Part shown: positions 1 to 7,279 of the stretch, piece by piece | Numbering within the stretch: the stretch's first letter is position 1 | Layout: the number at the start of each line of letters is the position of its first letter | Source: Ectocarpus siliculosus | Taxonomy: Eukaryota > Sar > Phaeophyceae > Ectocarpales > Ectocarpaceae | DNA: 10,078 bases | Assembly: GCA_000310025.1 (NCBI GenBank) | Contig: FN649755.1 | Location: 3,696,252 to 3,706,329 of the forward strand | Direction of reading: 5' to 3' | Program-made: the position numbers and the translations under genes | The notes under the pieces: generated by a model | What the model saw: the letters and a program-made list of their open reading frames with translations, nothing else | What the model was told of the DNA's origin: nothing | Database searches by the model: none

Positions 1-500
1 CCGGGGGGGGGGTTTTTTGCACCCCCTCCTTTGGTGGGGGGGCAATCAATTTTGAAATTTTGTTTTGGGGGGGGGGCCTTTTTTCGCCTTTTCTCGTATT
101 TTAAAGGTCCGGGGGGGGGGGGTTTTTTTCCCCCCCCCGTTTTGGGGGGCCACCTATTTTTGAAATAATGTTTGGGGGGGGGGGGGTTTTTTCTCTCCCC
201 CTTTTGTTTTATAACAGGGCGGGGGGGGTGGTTTATTTCCCCCCCTGGTTTTTGGCCCGGCAAATTTGTTTTTTAAGTTTTTGTGGGGGGGGGGCCTTTT
301 CTCTCCTTTTGTTATGTAAAGTCCCGGGGGGGGGGGTTTGTTATTTCCCTTCATTGGTTTGGGGCCAGTCCAATTTAGAATTTAATTTTGGGGGGGGGGG
401 GGGTCGTTTTTCCCCCTTTTTCGGTTTTTCAAGGTCCGGGGGGGGGGGGTATGTTAGGTCACCTCGTTGTTTGCGGGGCAATCGAGGTTGGAAAGTCGCT
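1..500. repeat. ~108-bp tandem repeat with long poly-G tracts
   Basis: Units begin near 1, 109, 218, 324 and 436, spaced about 104-112 bp, with the last copy degenerate and fading near 500. Each unit holds two long G runs: one after CC and followed by T-rich then C-rich sequence, the other following an A/T-rich stretch like TTTTGAAATTTTGTTTT. G runs lie at 3-12, 67-76, 111-122, 174-186, 221-228, 285-294, 326-336, 390-403 and 438-449. Unit similarity is clear in the non-G parts, for example the AAGGTCC or similar block before the first G run. Open frames across this stretch encode only Gly/Phe/Leu- or Pro/Lys-rich low-complexity peptides and are a by-product of the repeat. Runs this long slip easily in replication and are hard to sequence, so lengths may be inexact. 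Confidence 0.8.
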
Positions 501-779
501 CTAGGGGTGGTGCCGTATCTCCGCTTCTCAAGGTACGTGTGTTTGCGTACTGTAGGCATCAGCTGTGGTCAGTCGTGTAGCACAAACGGCTTTCACACAT
601 TGGTACAGGGCAAGAACGAAATAGACCTGTGCACACGTGGACACATGTATGACCCCGGCCACGTGCTTCCAGAAGAATTGTTCCGAAAAGGTGCCAGGAC
701 CGACTATAAGATTCAAACGGCATGACAAATAATAAAAAAATGGAGACATACAGACATACCTGGTAAAGTATTTCGACGG

Positions 780-1320
780 CGCTGAAAGCAAACACCATCA
801 AGTAGCACCCCGATGCGATCAGCAGCCGCCGCCTCTCCCTTCGAGAGGGCTGTCCGTGAAAGATAGTTGCGCCGCAAAAAAAAAAAAAGTCAGCACAGCA
901 GTCACCGGCGCAAAAAAAGAAAAACAGCGGAACAGGGGGCAATCACGCCTAGAGATGGTAAAATGGTTAGGATCGTGGTAAAACGGTAAGGTGACCCGAC
1001 ATAAGCAAAAAGGCGGCAAAGCACGGCGGGAGAGTTTGATGCGATCACCGTCGTCTCTCCCTTGGAGAGGGCTGTGCGTCATAATTGCGCCCCCCCCAAA
1101 AAAAGGTTACATCGCGCTTGGTGATGTGATGTGATGTGAGAGCCTGGTCCGGTGAGAACACCGCGTGCTCCGTCCCGGCTTTGTAGGGATGCGAGGTCAA
1201 TAGTCTAACGACTACGGCATGCACGACTACAGTACACCCCCCCCCCCCCCAAAAAAAAAAGGTAACGCATCCCCCCCCCCCAAAAAAACAAAAAAGCTGT
1301 ACAGGGGGCAATCCCCACAG
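780..1320. repeat. Duplicated hairpin plus C/A homopolymer block
   Basis: Two diverged copies are visible. Copy 1 spans about 811-950 and copy 2 about 1036-1320. Both start GATGCGATCA, continue through a CTCTCCCTT-GAGAGGG hairpin (about 831-848 and 1057-1074), then GGCTGT, a short spacer and TTGCGCC, and then enter A-rich or C-then-A homopolymers. Both end in the shared block CAGGGGGCAAT (about 934-944 and 1303-1313). Copy 2 is longer and contains three C-run/A-run modules, two of them followed by GGTTAC or GGTAAC (about 1089, 1228 and 1270). The hairpin stem is kept while its loop differs by one base. No coding potential beyond low-complexity frames. Confidence 0.6.
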
Positions 1321-1632
1321 GGGAAATTAAGGTATGGTGAGGATCAATGCACATACCAATATTGGCGACAATGGATGTGCTGCGAAGGAAGCAGGTTTGC
1401 AGGTGCGCCGCTTGTTTGACGAACTCACTTACTGTTCTCCTGCATGCTCAACGAAATGATGATGCCAAAGAGTTACAAGCCGGCGCTCACGTTGTGTAAA
1501 TGAAGAAGGCCCAGCACAAGTATCACATCGTCACACTCAGAGTCGCTCCGTTCGACCGAGTACAACACTAAACGATGGCAGTAATGTGCCGAGCCAACCA
1601 ATGCCCGTAAGAGACGGAGAGACATTGCTAAC
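1321..1632. other. Unique sequence, no feature seen
   Basis: About 310 bases of mixed-composition sequence. I see no frame with family resemblance, no inverted repeat and no RNA gene. Reading frames here are short. Confidence 0.4.
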
Positions 1633-1711
1633 CGATCGATTTCTCCACAACCAAGGGTGTAAAAGAGTCAGAAAATTCGACGGAAAGCCCTCGACGAGGC
1701 ATTGGTGTTGG
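1633..1711 (+). repeat. Truncated fold-back family copy
   Basis: This is a partial, diverged copy of the fold-back family seen complete at 2283-2505, 2809-3026 and 5867-6093. It carries CGATCGAT, then TTCTCCACAACCA-GGGTG, then the family core GGAAAGCCCTCGACGAGGC at about 1682-1700. The order and spacing match the left half and core of the 2283 copy. No right arm is found; the sequence after the core runs into T-rich DNA (TTTTTATTTCTTTACTTTATTTTTTTTAG at 1711-1741). Inference: a decayed or 3'-truncated insertion. Confidence 0.55.
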
Positions 1712-1865
1712 ATTTTTATTTCTTTACTTTATTTTTTTTAGAAAGGTGTACCCCCCCCCTATGGGAGGCAGTTGGCTTGTGACCACGGAAAGCGTTCGCG
1801 TCAGTTGGACCAGTACGGACATTGGAAGGTACTGAGCGGAGACCGGAACGGTTTTAATTGTGAAG

Positions 1866-1896
<31 letters not shown>
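1866..1896. repeat. (CAA)n microsatellite
   Basis: An uninterrupted run of about ten CAA/AAC triplets. No surrounding open frame suggests it encodes a polyglutamine or polyasparagine tract of a real protein, so it is treated as a plain simple-sequence repeat. Confidence 0.9.
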
Positions 1897-2282
1897 GCTA
1901 ACTTAACAGTCGTAGGCACTACAAGGCGGGCGTACATCAGGTGGGTGCCCGCGATAGGGCGGGTGAAATTCGCTGGCACAGATGGTACATTCAAGACGGG
2001 ACGGAAACACACTGAATGGTGCGGGTGCCCCGGTCGAGCACGTGAAACACAAAGCGAACAAACAAAGTGCCGTTTTCCTGACGAGGCCCTATCCTTGTCG
2101 TAAATAGCCTCGTCGTGAAAGCAAGAGCCGCAAGGGAGTGATACTGAGAACAGTAACCGTCAAGTCAAAACACGGCAACGCTGCTGCGCGATTGACAGAT
2201 GTGTTACCTACACGTTCCTTCAAATGCGGTCTACGACTGCACTGGGAAACATACCCTGCGAGAGAGGCAGCGCGCCCACATA
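1897..2282. other. Unique G-rich sequence, no feature seen
   Basis: A stretch with several short GGGTGCCCG, GGGCGGG and GGTGCGGGTGCCC motifs at about 1940-2035, which can pair locally but form no clear element. No gene or RNA recognised. Confidence 0.35.
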
Positions 2283-2505
2283 CCGTAAGGATGCGAGTCA
2301 GCGCACAGGGGTGCGATCGATCTTCAAAGCGCAATTTCTCCACAACCAGGAGGGTGCGAGCGTCAACCGATAGTTCTCCGGGAAGCTCTCGATGAGATGT
2401 TTCCAAAACCGCCGTTTTCGACAGTGGTATATAATCTCCTGGTTGTGGAGATTTTACGCTTAGAAAATCGATCGCACCCCTGTGCGCTGACTCGCAACCT
2501 TTCGC
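2283..2505 (+). mobile_element. Fold-back MITE-like element 1
   Basis: A large inverted repeat. The left arm 2292-2352 and right arm 2436-2496 are 61 bp each, and 56 of 61 positions pair. The outer 30 bp (2292-2321 against 2467-2496) are perfectly complementary; all five mismatches are in the inner half. A weaker extension reaches CCGTAAGG at 2283. The 83-bp spacer holds the family core GGGAAGCTCTCGATGAGATG at about 2380-2399. Size, lack of coding capacity and related copies nearby fit a non-autonomous fold-back/MITE element. No convincing target-site duplication was found, so exact ends and superfamily are open. A transcript would form a long hairpin. Confidence 0.75.
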
Positions 2506-2808
2506 TAACTTCGTCAACAGCAGTGGCGTACAATATTGGCTTGGACAGACACAAAAAGCTCGGTTTCCAGCCGTGTTCCCTCCACTCACTGATTTGACTT
2601 CATTCAGCACATACACCCCTTTCGACTGAGTGTTGTTGGATCTCGAACGGGTCGTCTTTCTGTCTCTGAGTTCGTCTATGCTGTCTAAATAGAAACCAGA
2701 CCAATGCCCTCCTTCGTAGGATCGAATAAGCCGTACTATTTCCCTTGCTCCAGGAACGAAATCCATCGCCATGCCAACCCCGCCACGCATCGTTCTCACC
2801 ACCACGTG
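2506..2808 (-). other. Open minus-strand segment, unrecognised
   Basis: Between two fold-back elements, one minus-strand frame stays open for the whole interval. It is part of a 248-codon open frame spanning 2089-2835, the longest in the window. Its composition here is protein-like, with stretches such as FVPGAREIVRLIRSYEGGHW and SGFYLDSIDELRDR. However, the frame begins inside element 2 and runs straight through element 1, so the full frame cannot be a normal gene. A decayed exon is possible; chance is also possible. No family recognised. Confidence 0.15.
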
Positions 2809-3026
2809 CCGTAAAGGTACAAAACAAGATAACATGCCCCCCTGGACCGAATCCTCAACTACTCCACACGACCAAGAGGACGCACGGACGAAACGATACG
2901 TTTTCGGAGAGCTCTCGACGAGACGGCTTCAACGCCGCAGTTTTCGGCGCTGCGACTCTTTCTTCTGTTGGTAAATCGAGCTTTGAAAACCGGTCCAGGG
3001 GGAGTGTTATCTTGTGTCGTATACGG
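2809..3026 (+). mobile_element. Fold-back MITE-like element 2
   Basis: Related to the element at 5867. The left end ACAAGATAACA...CCCCCCTGGACCG (2824-2849) pairs with the right end CGGTCC...TGTTATCTTGT (2991-3015). A weaker outer extension runs from CCGTA at 2809 to TACGG at 3026. The left inner segment has CTCCACACGACCAAGAGGACGC, matching the family motif, and the right inner segment has ATCGAGCTTTGAAAACCGGTCC, nearly identical to the 5867 copy. The core TTTTCGGAGAGCTCTCGACG lies at about 2901-2920. Small internal hairpins occur at 2889-2906 and 2933-2949. No protein is encoded. Boundaries are approximate. Confidence 0.65.
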
Positions 3027-3093
3027 TGTGGTAGATCGTGTCTATGGAGGTGAGGTGGGTGACTCTTGCCTAGCCCCTCAGGCGGCCACAGAG

Positions 3094-3311
3094 TGCAGCA
3101 CAGCAGTATTGTGTGCCCTCAACAAAACCGGTTGAATAACGCTGGTGGGTCCCGTGTAGAACCGGTGAAATTGCCGGGAACAGACTGGAGAACCAAAGTC
3201 ATTCTGATCGTAAATAGCGCCGGTCCCTCTGAATAGCGCAGGTCGATTCGCTGGGCGCAAACATGTACTGGCGTTGAGGGCCCACTATTAATAGGTGTCG
3301 CTGCTGTACAT
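3094..3311. mobile_element. Inverted-repeat element with ACAGCAG ends
   Basis: The left segment ACAGCAGTATT-GTGTGCCCTCAAC (3100-3124) pairs with the right segment GTTGAGGGCCCAC-TATT...GCTGCTGT (about 3273-3308). The GCCCTCAAC/GTTGAGGGC core of the arms matches 12 of 13 bases with its neighbours; the right arm has a few extra bases between the TATT block and the terminal GCTGCTGT. The interior contains diverged internal repeats (AACCGGT at about 3127 and 3161; AATAGCGC at about 3213 and 3232). No coding capacity and no clear target duplication. Inference: a second type of non-autonomous inverted-repeat element whose tips carry the recurrent octamer ACAGCAGT. Confidence 0.4.
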
Positions 3312-3719
3312 GATCCGGCCGGAGTCTCGACAATGCCGGCGGCGCTCGACATCAAGGAGAGATGTACCCGTTCTAGAAATGCCACAGCAGTGGGTCGAAG
3401 GGGGTGTGTTGAAGTCTTTACAGCAGTGAGTGGAACAAAAATCGGCCGGATAACCTTTCCTTGTTTGGAGGCTTCGCACACTGAATGTTTACACCTTGCC
3501 TTGCCATCTCTTTGCTTTTGTATTTCACCGAGTTCACCTCGCGTTCTACAATATATGTACATACCTGGTAAATGTATATGCCATACAAGAGAAGTTCATA
3601 ACTGCTGTATTCACATCTTCTTCCTCTTTTTCTACCGACCCCCGAGCAGCGTACAGCAGTGATATCTACCCTGCGGGTAACAAGCTCAACCATACACCAT
3701 ACACAGCAGCTTGGTGAAC
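3312..3719. other. Unique sequence with ACAGCAGT octamers
   Basis: No recognisable gene. Four copies of ACAGCAGT (either strand) fall here, at 3384-3391, 3420-3427, 3601-3608 (reverse) and 3653-3660. Open frames on both strands are short and overlapping, with no family resemblance. Confidence 0.4.
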
Positions 3720-4632
3720 GCCTTGGCTCCGCAAAGGCAGGGTATTAGGGTATTCAAATCACACCAAGAACGTTTCCGCCGTTGGGCCGCCACACCTAAA
3801 ATCGCAGCGCAGTTTCTCGCCGATATTTATGAAATTATTGGACAACGCTCCCCATCAAAGAAGCCCACACCCAACTAGCAACTACCAGGAACACAACAAA
3901 CACCACGGTAAAGCATGACAGCGCCACCACAGCAGCACCCCTACAAAGCGCAGCCGCTGGAGATGGACCGATCATAGAAGACAACACAAAAGTCTCTGTC
4001 TCACCTCCACTCTAGCGGCATCCAGCAGCGCCCGCCGGCTGTGCTCCACATCTGAAGGCATATGGAAGAGAGCGCTTCACCCCGACTCGCCAGCACTGGC
4101 CTCTCCCTCCCCGGGATTGTTCACAACACAACGCCCCCTCCTGCTCTTGGGATGGTGGCTGTGCTTGCCCACAGAGGGGGTCGGCGTCTGGTACTTTTTC
4201 GTCAGGAGGAAAGGGGTGGATTTTAAAACATTCATATTGCGGGGCGCAGGCAGAGACCGAGCGAGACTATTACATTACAGACAACACAGACACGGAGCTT
4301 TCTGTTTCATGACGACATGATTCGGGGTGGAGAGCAGCAGCACGGAAAGCTGTGCGGTAGACGTCATGGGACCAAAGGTACGCCCATCTCTGGTTGTGAA
4401 CAACAGCAACGAACTGCCGCCTACTACACTTGGATCGAGTACACGCGAACAGAAGACTGAGTTCTGTATTGGAAGACGGTTTGACAATAGCGGACAATTG
4501 TCTGAGCAGTGAGCGGCGCGGCAAGCAGCAAAGGCGGTGGTGGCCACGTGCCGATCGTACCAGCAAGCATCGTGCTAGCTATAGCACTTCTGTCTACACG
4601 CACACCCACCCGCGGGCGAGCGAGAGAGGGGC
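3720..4632. other. Unique sequence, no supported gene
   Basis: Frames are open on both strands at 4270-4660, and the plus frame 4327-4512 and the minus frame 4275-4547 both look moderately protein-like, so neither can be preferred. A small stem-loop GTGCTA-GCTA-TAGCAC lies at about 4571-4586, shortly before the candidate start at 4633. I see no RNA gene or mobile element. Confidence 0.35.
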
Positions 4633-5160
4633 ATGGCGGAGGCGCTTTCGCTGGCACAGCAAGTAGCGCCTACACGTAAGTGAGCGAGGGGCAACAACAT
4701 GCTTGGGAACCGAGCACCGCAGCACGTGTCGGGTACGACTGCTGCTGCGTGTGAGAGGTGCCGTTGGTTCCATGGCGTTAGTTTTAGGTGTAGCCCGTGG
4801 CTGTCTGGCATTTTACTATGTACGTAAGCTATCAGCGGCGACACACGACAGAGTAATGCTGTTGCGCACTCTAACGGCTCTCTCTTCTGGAAGGCATTGA
4901 ATCCGAAAAAAGCTGTGCGAAAATTGTTTCTTTACTCTTGTCTTTGTTAGATCACGTGGTAGCCGCTGGTCGTTGTAAGTAGCATCAGGAAAGGAGTGTT
5001 TGATACCTGTCTGTATTGACATCATGTATGTATACAAAACCGACGGTCAACGATGGCCGCGACCGTTTCGGACAGAAAAACTGCTGTTCGTCGCCATGGT
5101 CCAGGCAACGATTTTGCATCGAATGTTTTTGTGGACTCTCCACCGGCGTATTATATGTAG
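4633..5160 (+). CDS. Candidate three-exon small protein (hypothetical)
   Basis: Tentative model based only on splice signals and phase. Exon 1 is 4633-4675: ATG in the context GGGGCATGG, reading MAEALSLAQQVAPT, followed by donor CAC|GTAAGTGAG. Intron 1 ends with a CTCTAAC branch-like motif (about 4869-4875), a CT-rich tract and GGAAG. Exon 2 is 4894-4974, reading IESEKSCAKIVSLLLSLLDH then VVAAGR, followed by donor GTT|GTAAGTAGC. Exon 3 may be 5105-5157, after GGTCCAG, reading CNDFASNVFVDSPPAYYM then TAG. Exons of 43, 81 and 56 nt (with stop) sum to 60 codons, and phases agree at both junctions. The middle part would be a helix rich in Leu and Val. The third junction is the weakest; an acceptor at 5160 gives a different short tail. 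No family recognised, and the product is very small, so this may be chance. Confidence 0.25.
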
Positions 5161-5249
5161 GGAAAATACATACAAACACGGAAATACTGTTTACCCGTTC
5201 TAGATAATATAACCACAGTCGAAGAGGATGTGCTAGATGACAGTGAGTA

Positions 5250-5391
5250 GAGGGTATTAGGCTTTTCCCCCGCGATTTTTGTCGAGATTTAGATTCACTA
5301 ACTTTTCTTCCACTCTATTTTCAGTATAATTATCAAAACCGACCACAAAAGCACGAGGCAATCGCCTACGGGGGGAAAGCCTAGAGGGTAT
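5250..5391. mobile_element. 126-bp hAT-like MITE with 8-bp target duplication
   Basis: The element 5258-5383 starts TAGGCTTTTCCCCCGCGATT and ends with AATCGCCTACGGGGGGAAAGCCTA, which is its inverted match with a small insertion (TAGGCTTTCCCCCC read on the other strand). It is flanked on both sides by GAGGGTAT, at 5250-5257 and 5384-5391. Known for the family: hAT transposons make 8-bp duplications and have short inverted ends often beginning TA or CA followed by G-rich sequence. The match is good but not proof. The flanks also share TA before the octamer, because the element ends in TA, so a longer 10-bp duplication cannot be excluded; that would suggest a Mutator-like origin. The interior is A/T-rich and non-coding. 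Confidence 0.7.
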
Positions 5392-5426
5392 CAATCTTCG
5401 ATTAGTTCCGTTCCTGGATGTGGAAA

Positions 5427-5520
5427 GCTGAACTTGGCAGTTCAGATATATGTATATAAATATATATTGTCTTCACTTCAAATCAGCGCTCGCAGCACTA
5501 TTTAGTGCCGTTTACTCCAA
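5427..5520 (+). promoter_or_regulatory. AT-rich patch with TATA-like box and small hairpins
   Basis: A TATATAAATA sequence matching the TATA-box consensus lies at about 5454-5463 within a longer AT-rich run. It is preceded by a stem-loop CTGAAC-TTGGCA-GTTCAG (about 5427-5444) and followed by GCACT-ATTT-AGTGC (about 5497-5510). The first ATG with fair context downstream is at about 5597 but opens a frame of only 16 codons. A TATA-like match in such AT-rich DNA has a high chance rate, so this is a weak call. Confidence 0.2.
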
Positions 5521-5604
5521 CCCGTGGTCACATAGAAGAGTCCCCTCTCTGCCGTCCCCTCCTGCGGTACTTTGATACAGCCTAAAAAAACTCAACATGA
5601 GCGC

Positions 5605-5756
5605 GAGCACCAATTATAATGAGCTCATTCATGAACCCTTATACTAAAAGCTACATAGCGGTCAATTGTGGCATGACCCTAATAGGAACGAGGAACACCC
5701 ACTAAGTCTAGAGGTCCTTCAGCGCGGGCGGTTTCTATAGTTCGTGTGTACACTTT
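5605..5756 (+). repeat. Dispersed repeat, copy A
   Basis: Diverged copy of the sequence at 8103-8266. Shared blocks in order are GAGCACCAATT, AATGAGCTC, AACCCT, ACTAAAA, AGCG, GCATGACCCTA, CAGCG, CTATAG and TACACTTT. Spacing is nearly constant over the first ~85 bases, with small insertions. No open frame is conserved between the copies, so the conserved blocks are unlikely to be coding. It could be part of an LTR, a SINE-like unit or another non-autonomous element; the sequence does not decide. Confidence 0.6.
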
Positions 5757-5866
5757 GAGGGAAGAGGGTGCTGCACTTTTCTCGCGATAACATTCGCAGG
5801 CAAGGCACCGCAGGAGGAGGAGGAGGAACCTTAGCCTTTCCTGTGCGACCACCGCTAGCTCCTACC

Positions 5867-6093
5867 GTAGGTGACATGACATGACGTAAGATATCACACC
5901 ATTTGGACCGGTTTTCAAAGCTTGAAATTCTCCACGACGAAGAGGATGCCGAAATCAAATGATGTGTTTTCGGAAAGCTCTCGACGAGACGGTGCCAACA
6001 CCGCCAGATTCGGCACCACTGCTGTTTTCTGCTGTGGAGTAATCGAGCTTTGAAAATAGGTCCAAGGGGCTGTGACATCTTAATGAAACCTAC
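5867..6093 (+). mobile_element. Fold-back MITE-like element 3
   Basis: Left arm 5888-5935 pairs with right arm 6034-6081 with a one-base shift and scattered mismatches. It includes GGACC, TTTTCAAAGCT and CTCCAC blocks shared with the other copies. A weaker extension reaches GTAGGT at 5867 and ACCTAC at 6093; the left side has an extra ATGAC repeat. The core TTTTCGGAAAGCTCTCGACG is at about 5967-5986. Two internal hairpins flank the core: CCGAAA/TTTCGG (5949-5954 with 5968-5973) and GGTGCC/GGCACC (5991-5996 with 6012-6017). The flanks CCTACC on both sides could be a target duplication but overlap the palindromic end, so this is uncertain. No coding capacity. Confidence 0.7.
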
Positions 6094-6099
6094 CCTACC

Positions 6100-6765
6100 C
6101 GGCAGAAAGGCTGTGAGCTGTGAGCGTTAATATATAAAGTGACGCAAAAAAAATAATAATGGCGGCCTGCAGTAGTTTCGAAGGGGGTTTGAACAGCAAG
6201 CAGGTGGGTTGAAATCTCTGCAAGATTGTGGCCGGATGTGATCCCATCAGAAAACATGCGGAAAATTTTAAGGCGTTCCGTTACACACTCAAGGTTAGCT
6301 GGCGTGCCATCCTTATGAGCACCACCGTGGTGGACCGCTGCTACTTGTGTGTGTAGAAATGCGTTGTGAGTCGGTGTGCACAGCTGTATCTCTACCGCGG
6401 TGTGCTTCTGGTCTCTTTGTTGTGATTGCTTGTCGCCTCGGTTGATGCTTAGCGGTCGCCTAGAGCCCCAAATCGCTCGTGCTCGTGCCCTGCGGCCTAG
6501 ATTCAAGCTGAGGTGGCGGAAGCCCATACGGTACTTCGTACTCCCTAATTTAAGCGTTCGTTTATTATGCGACGGAAAGAAAAACGCAGACAGGGAAAGG
6601 CTTGGAAGTTCCCGTCCATGCATGCGTGTGCAAGCAGACATTCCTCGACGTCTGTAAGTCGTTATCAAACGCTCTTTCCCCCTTTATTTTCTTTGATCGG
6701 AGCCGGGCAGCTTGCTGTCAGAAGTGCAGAAAAGAGAAGAGGTTGACTCCAGGCCTTGTATCATT
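6100..6765. other. Unique sequence, overlapping open frames on both strands
   Basis: A 192-codon minus-strand frame (6090-6668) and a 93-codon plus-strand frame (6376-6657) overlap. Neither resembles a family I know. The plus frame ends at a donor-like CT|GTAAGT at 6654, but the next plausible acceptors are only about 55-80 bases away. The minus frame starts with a Lys/Arg/Ser-rich segment and overlaps the outer edge of element 3. I regard both as probably chance. Confidence 0.3.
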
Positions 6766-6776
6766 AACGGGTGCGC

Positions 6777-6821
6777 GGGGCATGCTTGCCCCCCATGTAC
6801 ACAGAAGGGGGATCGCCCCTC
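6777..6821. repeat. Two adjacent GC-rich stem-loops
   Basis: GGGGCA-TGCT-TGCCCC (6777-6792) forms a perfect 6-bp stem with a 4-base loop. A few bases later AGGGG-GATCG-CCCCT (about 6806-6820) can form a second stem. No U-run follows and no gene end is identified, so they are listed as structures, not as a terminator. Confidence 0.45.
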
Positions 6822-7279
6822 TACAGACACATACCAACAATGATACACGAAAACAACTCTAGATCTCCGTAGATCCGTATCGAGTGCTGAGTACCCCTGA
6901 ACATCCTTGAAGGCAAACGAACTTTTTTTTATCTTCCGTGGTCGCAAGGTAAAAAGATGAAGGCCTGTGTATATAGAAGAAAAAATAAATCCCCAACAAC
7001 GGCGAAAAAAATAATTCCAAAGCAGTAGCTACGCGTTGTAGACCACGAGGAGACAAAGACAAAAACGGAAATCGACGCAAAGTCCCGCCGGCATCTAACC
7101 CATCCAAAGCGCGCGACGTGCAAGTTCAGAAGATGACGAAAACGTTTCAAAAATATTGATGAAACATAAGCAAAGCAACACGCTCCTCGTCCACTGCAGA
7201 AGGAAACTTCTCGGAAAACACGCAAGTATTGCCAGACGGAGCGGGCGTTCATACCGCCGTGCTGTCCCGAAGAAAAAAG
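6822..7279. other. Unique A-rich sequence, no feature seen
   Basis: Contains several short A runs and an AATAAA (about 6984) with no gene to attach it to. The minus-strand frame crossing it continues into the minisatellite and looks like chance. Confidence 0.35.

Noticed and set aside
168-725. 185-codon plus-strand frame rich in Gly, Phe and Leu
   Set aside because: Its first two thirds are produced by the poly-G tandem repeat and its length follows from lack of A-rich stops there.
2089-2835. 248-codon minus-strand open frame, the longest in the window
   Set aside because: It starts in one fold-back element, runs through both arms of another and ends in unrelated sequence. The inverted repeat arms read as coding in this frame only by chance. 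The part between the elements is noted separately at low confidence.
4275-4547. Protein-like frames on both strands at 4270-4660
   Set aside because: Overlapping open frames on opposite strands with no homology or splice support; no basis to choose one.
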